A stretch of 13,454 bases of DNA from an uncultured Bacteroidota bacterium. Its GTDB lineage: Bacteria > Bacteroidota > Bacteroidia > Bacteroidales > SZUA-534. The stretch spans positions 1 through 13,454 of the forward strand of contig CALABN010000075.1 in the NCBI GenBank assembly GCA_937885735.1, read 5' to 3'. Below the pieces are notes generated by a model. It was given only the letters and a program-made list of their open reading frames with translations. It did no database searches and was not told where the DNA came from. The translations under genes and the position numbers were made by a program. Positions 7,213 through 13,454 of this stretch are shown here, piece by piece. Each line of letters begins with the position of its first letter. The stretch's first letter is position 1.

Positions 7213-7860
7213 TCATTTAATTCTGTTAAGTTCGTATTCAACGATACGGCAAAACTGCTCGATTTTTCGGTGTCCGCGATACAAATGGTCACCAATTACA
7301 AATATAGGAGTTCCTTTTGAACCTAACCTATCAAACAGCGCATTATTTTGTTTTATGTATGCAAAATCACTGGAAACCAAGCATTCAGCAAGTTCCGGAT
7401 TACCGTTCATAATATCGTCGATTAGTTGACGGAAATCGTCAGTGTAAACCGCAGTGGGTTCAGTAAGCAACAACTCGTTTATGTCATCGAAATTGCCGTT
7501 CTGGTTCATACACACGGCCAATTGCAGGGCCGAAAGCATATCAGGGTCTTCAGCAATCTCAATCGGCTTGATGACAAAGCGCACAAGCCCCGAATCAACA
7601 TAACGCTGAATAATGTACGGCAAATCGAGCATCAGAAAATTACGGCAGTGACGGCAACCGTAGGTCGAGAACATATAAATGGTCAGTTGCGCGGTGTCGG
7701 AACCGTAGCAAATGTCCTGATAGTCGTCAGGAATATCAACATTGACAGTGCGGAAGCGCAGTTCGCGCTGTTTGTGGGTGCCAAGCCAATAACCAGCGCC
7801 AGCCAACAGGCACAGCAACGCAACAACCGCAACTATCCTGACTTTTCTCTTCACAATCAA
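7213..7860 (-). CDS. Membrane-anchored DsbA-like thiol:disulfide oxidoreductase
   Basis: The 215-residue product has one N-terminal membrane segment (about 8-26) and then a thioredoxin-fold domain facing the periplasm. The redox motif is CRHC (69-72) in MFSTYGCRHC. The cis-proline is TP (184-185) in GSKGTPIFVIGDHLYRG, typical of DsbA/BdbD-type proteins (Thioredoxin_4 group). A helical insertion between the two motifs fits DsbA rather than plain thioredoxin. It probably forms or rearranges disulfides in exported proteins. No ATG is available: the frame opens after a TAA at 7879-7881, and the only reasonable starts are TTG at 7860 or GTG at 7854, since the next Met (residue 63) is inside the fold. 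With TTG the start overlaps the upstream TGA (TTGA), pointing to translational coupling with the AsmA-like gene. The 24-nt gap to the lipoprotein gene extends the unit. Confidence 0.82.
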   Translation of the reverse strand: MIVKRKVRIVAVVALLCLLAGAGYWLGTHKQRELRFRTVNVDIPDDYQDICYGSDTAQLTIYMFSTYGCRHCRNFLMLDLPYIIQRYVDSGLVRFVIKPIEIAEDPDMLSALQLAVCMNQNGNFDDINELLLTEPTAVYTDDFRQLIDDIMNGNPELAECLVSSDFAYIKQNNALFDRLGSKGTPIFVIGDHLYRGHRKIEQFCRIVEYELNRIK

Positions 7861-10800
7861 TTGAATGTCACGCCAGTATTATACTTAACCAAACGTGGGC
7901 TGAACCCAAGTTCGAGTTGTTTTTGCTGAACCTTGATTTTGGTACGCATCTTCTTCTTGCGGTTGGTATTGTCGAACCAATACTTTGATTCACCGTCGAT
8001 ATCGTAAGCCAGCAAGTTGATAGACTTCAAATTGTCCTCATCGGCAAGATTATCCTTCATCTGCTTCTGCTTCTTCATCACGCTCTTTGAATTGCCAAGC
8101 ATAATCTCGCCAGGGAAAATCTTTATGTGATACTCAAAGTCGTCGTTGGCCAAGCCCTGCATGGCAAATGCCGAAATGTTCATCGCCGATGTCTTTACGT
8201 CGGTCTGTGGCAGGAACAGCGAGCCATTGCGGACAAAAATGCTCGTCGTCAGCGTATCGAACTGTATGTTGTTCAATTCGCGCATATTGACGTACTTGTC
8301 AAGTTGTTTCAGAACTTCCAAATCTACAATTGCGCCATTTTCAAGTTTGATGTTTCCTAGCAGTTTAATCTTGTCCATAGGAATGCTGTCGCCCATATTC
8401 AGCACTTCGGCATAGCCGTCAAGGTCGGCGGAAAGTTGACCACTCAAATTGTCCGAGGTAATGTCGGTTTGGTCGAAATTGTCAAAATCGACAAGCAACT
8501 TGTTCAAATCCATTTGGTTGAGATTTGCGCGGAACGACACAAGCATCTGCTCTGCCGACCTGAACTTGACGCGTGCCGAGGCCTTCAATCCTCCACCGAA
8601 CGCACCGAGTTTGAAATCCTCAATTACCACAACCGTATCGTTGACGTTGAATTTAGCCGACACATTGTCGATAGATGCCTTTTCGTACTGCAAATGGCCG
8701 AGTTTGAACATTCCCTTAACCTCAACTGGATATCCCAAATCCAAGAAACTGTAAGTGGCATTGCTGTCCACTACGGCAACCGTTTCAGGCACCGAATCGA
8801 CCTCGACAGGTTCAGCGACAGCCAATGCAGAGTCAACCTGCGTAGTGTCGGCAGGGAACATTTGGTCAACCCAAGCGTAGTCAAACTCGTCAAGGCTGAC
8901 TTTTGCCAAAACGCCAAGTTTGTTGTCGGTCTGCTCAAGCACGAAAATCTTAAGGGCATTGTCCACAATGGTGGAATCGATATGCAGTTTAAGTCCTTGC
9001 CATTCAACGCCAAAACCGTCAACCTTCAGCGAGTCGTTTGCAAGGCTGATATTGCCCGCCAAGTTGCTGAAATTGATGAACGGGTCGTACATATCGGCAG
9101 TTATATCCTTAAGGTTCAATGCAATATCGGTATTATTTATGACTATATCGTAAATCTGCGACTCAATGGAATCGAGGTTGACGGTTCCGTGCGACTTGAC
9201 ATTCAGACCAATGCCACCCTTTATTGAATGTGCAAGGCTGTCGGGAAAGAACTGCCTGAAATTGTCAATATTGACGTCAAGTCCAAGTTGCGCCTCGTAA
9301 GTCGGCATATCAAGATTCTTGACTTTGGCATTCAAGTCAACCTTGCTGTCGGCAATCTCAACGTGAAATTTGTCAATATCGACAGCCGTCTTGCTCAAGT
9401 CGAAAATGTCACCCTTTACAGTAAGGCTGGTGCCGAAATTCTTCAGGCTCAAGCCAAAATCAGGCAGACTCACGTTGGTACGGTCAATCTTAACCTTGTA
9501 ATTGTTGTAGGCAAGATTGAAATTGAGCGTGTCAATGTCAATCACACTGTCCATTGTGATATTGAACCTGTTGAGTTTCAGTTGTGCCGAAGTGTTGCGC
9601 AAAGCCTTGTCGATGAACGCATTGTTGACATCGCCAGTATAGACGCCTTTGGTTGAAACGCTCAAATCGACCGAACCGCCAATCTTGCTTATGCCAAGGT
9701 CGGCAGGAATGAACGGTGCAACTTCCGACGTTGCCACGTGGAATTTGGCGTTCACGTTGTAATGAGGCAGATTGAGATTGCCCGCAGTCAGGCTGATTGT
9801 TCCAGAACTTTTTGCCGTTTCAAAATGCAGGTTCTTAAGATTCACTGCGATAGACTCGTCAGAACCCAAATCGCCTGTGGTGACGTCAACATCAAGGTCA
9901 ATATTCTTGACTTGCGGATATCCAGCCATTTCAACCAAACCCTTGCTGAATCCCAGATTTGCGTCAACGTGCGGATAACGGGTTGTGTCAGCCACGTCGC
10001 CCTTGACATCGGCGCTGAAGCGCAACCTGCCTTCAACCTTGTTGATGCCGAACTCGTCGAGCATTCCGTCAGGTGCAAATTTGACCACATCGGCAACATC
10101 AATCTTGTCACAAGCCAAATGCACATCAGTGTACAAGCCGTCAGACAGTTTTGCCGTTCCAGTGACATCGAAAACAATGTCGTCGAGGGCAAGAGTCACC
10201 TTATTTACAGATATGTCATCGCCTACGTAATCGACATCGAGCTTGAGTTCGGCCATATTCAGCATATATGCGTTGGTAGAGTCGAAATCGACATTGGTAA
10301 CCTGAATGCTACCCTTCACTTGCGCACGTATCAAACTGTCGGACAAAGCGCCTTTGGCTGTTATTTGCGGAATGTATGCCTTTGCGCGCGCGCCAAGTTG
10401 ACGGTCGCTGTAGTAGCAGGTTATATCACTGATAGTCAGTTTTTCAAGGTCGATGCTGATAGATGTTCCAGTTGTATCGACACCTTCGTCCACCAGTTCC
10501 TCCTTCACGAGCGAGTCCTGAACGCCACCCATAAGAAAATCGAAGCAGGTGGAACCCGTGCTGTCGACAAGGTATTTCAGCGTAGCGCCCTTGAATTCAA
10601 CCTCCTTTATCTCAATGATGCCATTCATAAGAGGTTCGCTCATAAGCGAAATGTAGATTTTATCAACCTTGACAAGCGAATCGTTGTGGACAGTGTCGCG
10701 GGTTGTGGAACCAAGATAGACATCGTCGAGTTCGAGAGTGGCGTAAGGGAACGCACGTATAAACGACAACGACGTCTGTCCAATGTTGACTGGCGCCTCA

Positions 10801-10964
10801 ATTATCTTTCCAACCGACGGCAACGCCAACTTGACAACCTTGTCGTTTGCAAATTCGGCAATCAGCACCAAGGCAATGACCAACACAAGCACTATGGACA
10901 ATATCCAAGCGAACACCTTGAGCAAGACTTTCCACACGGAAGTCTTTTTGATTTTTTCTGTCAT
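7857..10964 (-). CDS. AsmA-like/TamB-related envelope protein
   Basis: From the ATG at 10964 the protein has 1035 residues. It has a short cytoplasmic N-terminus (MTEKIKKTSVWK), one membrane segment (about 11-38) and a very long periplasmic part made of repeated amphipathic beta strands (many DxxKFxVxxxDSxV-like segments). This is the pattern of AsmA-family proteins, which in Gram-negative bacteria form lipid-carrying beta bridges between the membranes. An AsmA C-terminal-like region (NISAFAMQGLANDDFEYHIK) and a basic tail (NRKKKMRTKIKVQQKQLELG) are near the end. A Val/Ala/Glu/Asp-rich stretch about 300 residues from the end looks like a flexible linker. The frame stays open up to 11042, but that extension begins with TTG, runs through two -7 boxes and would put 26 odd residues before the membrane anchor, so I chose 10964. 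It overlaps the start of the DsbA-like gene. Confidence 0.83.
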   Translation of the reverse strand: MTEKIKKTSVWKVLLKVFAWILSIVLVLVIALVLIAEFANDKVVKLALPSVGKIIEAPVNIGQTSLSFIRAFPYATLELDDVYLGSTTRDTVHNDSLVKVDKIYISLMSEPLMNGIIEIKEVEFKGATLKYLVDSTGSTCFDFLMGGVQDSLVKEELVDEGVDTTGTSISIDLEKLTISDITCYYSDRQLGARAKAYIPQITAKGALSDSLIRAQVKGSIQVTNVDFDSTNAYMLNMAELKLDVDYVGDDISVNKVTLALDDIVFDVTGTAKLSDGLYTDVHLACDKIDVADVVKFAPDGMLDEFGINKVEGRLRFSADVKGDVADTTRYPHVDANLGFSKGLVEMAGYPQVKNIDLDVDVTTGDLGSDESIAVNLKNLHFETAKSSGTISLTAGNLNLPHYNVNAKFHVATSEVAPFIPADLGISKIGGSVDLSVSTKGVYTGDVNNAFIDKALRNTSAQLKLNRFNITMDSVIDIDTLNFNLAYNNYKVKIDRTNVSLPDFGLSLKNFGTSLTVKGDIFDLSKTAVDIDKFHVEIADSKVDLNAKVKNLDMPTYEAQLGLDVNIDNFRQFFPDSLAHSIKGGIGLNVKSHGTVNLDSIESQIYDIVINNTDIALNLKDITADMYDPFINFSNLAGNISLANDSLKVDGFGVEWQGLKLHIDSTIVDNALKIFVLEQTDNKLGVLAKVSLDEFDYAWVDQMFPADTTQVDSALAVAEPVEVDSVPETVAVVDSNATYSFLDLGYPVEVKGMFKLGHLQYEKASIDNVSAKFNVNDTVVVIEDFKLGAFGGGLKASARVKFRSAEQMLVSFRANLNQMDLNKLLVDFDNFDQTDITSDNLSGQLSADLDGYAEVLNMGDSIPMDKIKLLGNIKLENGAIVDLEVLKQLDKYVNMRELNNIQFDTLTTSIFVRNGSLFLPQTDVKTSAMNISAFAMQGLANDDFEYHIKIFPGEIMLGNSKSVMKKQKQMKDNLADEDNLKSINLLAYDIDGESKYWFDNTNRKKKMRTKIKVQQKQLELGFSPRLVKYNTGVTFN

Positions 10965-10990
10965 TTCACAAATTCTTATAGAGTAAAACA

Positions 10991-11017
10991 CAAATATAGA
11001 CAAATTTAGGAATGCAA
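10991..11017 (-). promoter_or_regulatory. Candidate promoter of the AsmA-like unit with two tandem -7 boxes
   Basis: On the minus strand TATATTTG (10991-10998) and TAAATTTG (11001-11008) both match TAnnTTTG. For the first, a TTG at 11015-11017 lies 16 nt upstream as a weak -33 element. Both boxes are between the groEL terminator and the chosen ATG at 10964, where a promoter for this unit is expected. Which box is used cannot be told by eye. Confidence 0.42.
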
Positions 11018-11054
11018 CATCTTTATGAGGAATAAATGGCAAACGTGTATAAAC

Positions 11055-11085
11055 AAAAAAAGAGGCCCGTCAGAGCCTCTTTTTT
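11055..11085 (-). terminator. Rho-independent terminator after groEL
   Basis: AAAAAAGAGGC (11056-11066) pairs with GCCTCTTTTTT (11075-11085) as an 11-bp stem around an 8-nt loop. On the minus strand the stem ends in a run of T residues. It lies 20 nt after the groEL stop and separates the chaperonin operon from the AsmA-like unit. Confidence 0.87.
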
Positions 11086-11105
11086 CACTTATGGTGAGAT
11101 TGAAA

Positions 11106-12746
<1,641 letters not shown>

Positions 12747-12770
12747 TTATTTATTGATTGATTATTTTTT

Positions 12771-12826
12771 TTCGAGAATTCGAAATTTCGGGATTTCGAG
12801 AACTCGGGATTACGATTTATCGAGGG
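12771..12826. repeat. Degenerate 8-bp tandem repeat between groES and groEL
   Basis: On the plus strand the units are TTCGAGAA, TTCGAAAT, TTCGGGAT, TTCGAGAA, CTCGGGAT, TACGATTT and ATCGAGGG. All seven carry CG at positions 3-4, so CG recurs exactly every 8 nt (12773 to 12821). Units 1 and 4 are identical and the later units drift. It fills about half of the intergenic gap, which is transcribed as part of the groESL message. Confidence 0.85.
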
Positions 12827-12837
12827 GGGAATGCTCC

Positions 12838-13107
12838 TTATGCAATTACTGCCAATACGTCGCTTTGGCGCATGATGAGGTATTTCTCGCCTTCGAATTC
12901 AAGTTCTGTGCCTGCATACTTGCCATAAAGAACAGTATCGCCAGCCTTGAGTTCCATAACTTCGTCCTTTGTTCCCTTGCCTGCTGCAACGATTTCGCCG
13001 CGCAATGGTTTCTCCTTTGCTGTATCAGGAATGATGATACCGCCGATCTTCTCTTCTGCAGTTGCTGGTTTTACCAGTACTCTGTCTGCTAATGGTTGAA
13101 TGTTCAT
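12838..13107 (-). CDS. groES: Co-chaperonin GroES (10 kDa)
   Basis: This 89-residue protein has the GroES signature: [14 protein letters not shown] at the start, the mobile loop (about 16-32) with [16 protein letters not shown], and [20 protein letters not shown] near the end. It forms the seven-subunit lid of GroEL. The length is slightly shorter than the usual 90-97 residues but complete. The leader upstream is A-rich with no Shine-Dalgarno sequence. I see no CIRCE element (inverted repeat of TTAGCACTC) in 13108-13260, so HrcA control of the usual type is not supported, and I could not place a convincing TAnnTTTG promoter there. Confidence 0.97.
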   Translation of the reverse strand: MNIQPLADRVLVKPATAEEKIGGIIIPDTAKEKPLRGEIVAAGKGTKDEVMELKAGDTVLYGKYAGTELEFEGEKYLIMRQSDVLAVIA

Positions 13108-13278
13108 AATTTCTTTTTTTTATTTTTAAGTTGTTAATAAAATCGTTTGCAATTTCGTAGTCAAACAAACTTTGTGCCAAAAATTGTTTTATTTGAGTAG
13201 GATTGTTCAAATTATTGGTATCTGCTAAATCATAGTCAGAAAGGTTCACCCATATAGTTATCTATGCAATCATAATAG

Positions 13279-13406
13279 AAAAAAATGAAGGAGCCCCCCT
13301 CACTCCCCCAAAACAGCCCCCTCCAACTCCCCCAGGGGGGAGAGAATGGAAACCTATCATCCCCCCTTGGGGGGACAGAGGGGGGCTGGAGGGGGCTTCA
13401 TTTTTT
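13279..13406. repeat. G/C-run inverted-repeat array
   Basis: The outer arms pair AAAAAATGAAG (13280-13290) with CTTCATTTTTT (13396-13406). Inside are C-run/G-run units: a partial one at 13292-13310, a fuller one at 13315-13342 ending in CTCCCCCAGGGGGGAG, and an inverted one at 13361-13387 starting CCCCCCTTGGGGGG. The unit consensus is roughly AGCCCCCTC, 2-4 nt, TCCCCC, A or AA, GGGGGG. This resembles intergenic repeats seen in Bacteroidota genomes; as RNA it would form a long stem or several local hairpins. Confidence 0.75.
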
Positions 13407-13446
13407 ATGGCCAAAGGCCACATTTTTTACCGTAAGGTATTTTTTC
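13399..13446. repeat. Small hairpins spaced by ATTTTTT tracts
   Basis: CATTTTTTA occurs at 13399-13407 and again at 13421-13429, and a third ATTTTTT at 13439-13445. Between them sit two perfect small inverted repeats, TGGCC-AAA-GGCCA (13408-13420) and TACC-GTAA-GGTA (13428-13439). The pattern runs toward the end of the window and may continue beyond it. Confidence 0.65.
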
Positions 13447-13454
13447 ATTTCATT

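Larger units (their letters stand above)
13108..13454. other. Intergenic region upstream of groES
   Basis: There is no gene I can support in this 347-bp stretch, which is cut by the window edge. 13108-13260 is AT-rich and must hold the groES leader and promoter. A short minus-strand frame starting with GTG at 13249 runs through it into groES, but there is no independent sign that it is coding. 13279-13454 is a composite of inverted repeats described separately. Confidence 0.6.

Noticed and set aside
9738..11009. A long plus-strand open frame (423 codons) opposite the AsmA-like gene
   Set aside because: It is antisense to a convincing coding gene, has no recognisable domain and crosses the real N-terminal membrane segment. 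It is a by-product of the sense strand's codon use.
10965..11042. N-terminal extension of the AsmA-like protein by 26 residues
   Set aside because: It would need a TTG start and would place two perfect -7 boxes inside the gene. The ATG at 10964 directly precedes the basic residues and membrane anchor.
13025..13249. A minus-strand frame upstream of and overlapping groES (GTG start, reading NLSDYDLADTNN...)
   Set aside because: The first part reads rather protein-like, but the frame overlaps 83 bases of groES, has no ATG and occupies the region that must hold the groES promoter. It could be a remnant of an older gene; a protein search with the first 45 residues would decide.
13108..13260. CIRCE heat-shock operator upstream of groES
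   Set aside because: I looked for TTAGCACTC and its inverted partner and did not see either.

Overview
The window looks like chromosomal DNA from a member of the Bacteroidota, most likely order Bacteroidales. The evidence is two C-terminal type IX secretion (T9SS) sorting domains, -7 boxes of the Bacteroides form TAnnTTTG, mostly A-rich leaders without Shine-Dalgarno sequences, a PafA-type alkaline phosphatase relative and a GroEL with a GGM tail. Every gene I can support is on the minus strand, so transcription runs from high to low coordinates. I cannot name the genus.

Reading in the direction of transcription: (1) 13454-13108 holds a G/C-run inverted-repeat array with small hairpins, then the groES leader. 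(2) groES (13107-12838) and groEL (12737-11106) are separated by a 100-bp gap holding an octamer repeat with one CG every 8 nt, and end at a terminator (11055-11085). (3) A second unit follows: an AsmA-like envelope protein (10964-7857), a membrane-anchored DsbA-like thiol oxidoreductase with a non-ATG start overlapping the previous stop (7860-7213), and a small Cys-containing lipoprotein (7188-6868), closed by a terminator (6818-6849). (4) A 325-bp AT-rich gap with a promoter leads into an AT-rich three-gene cassette with 3-nt gaps: a peptidase_S74/T9SS-tail protein (6542-5178), an M6-like zinc metalloprotease with a beta-rich C-terminus (5174-2679) and a small T9SS-sorted protein (2675-1812). 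It ends at a terminator (1766-1791) nearly identical to the one just upstream of the cassette. (5) Last is an alkaline-phosphatase-superfamily protein (1675-29) in which several catalytic and zinc-site residues seem to be replaced.

groESL is housekeeping protein folding. The AsmA/DsbA-like/lipoprotein unit looks like envelope biogenesis coupled to thiol chemistry. The most unusual parts are the AT-rich secreted cassette lying between two copies of one terminator sequence, the phosphatase relative that may be inactive or repurposed, and two repeat structures around groESL. All family calls come from motifs read by eye; no database search was possible.
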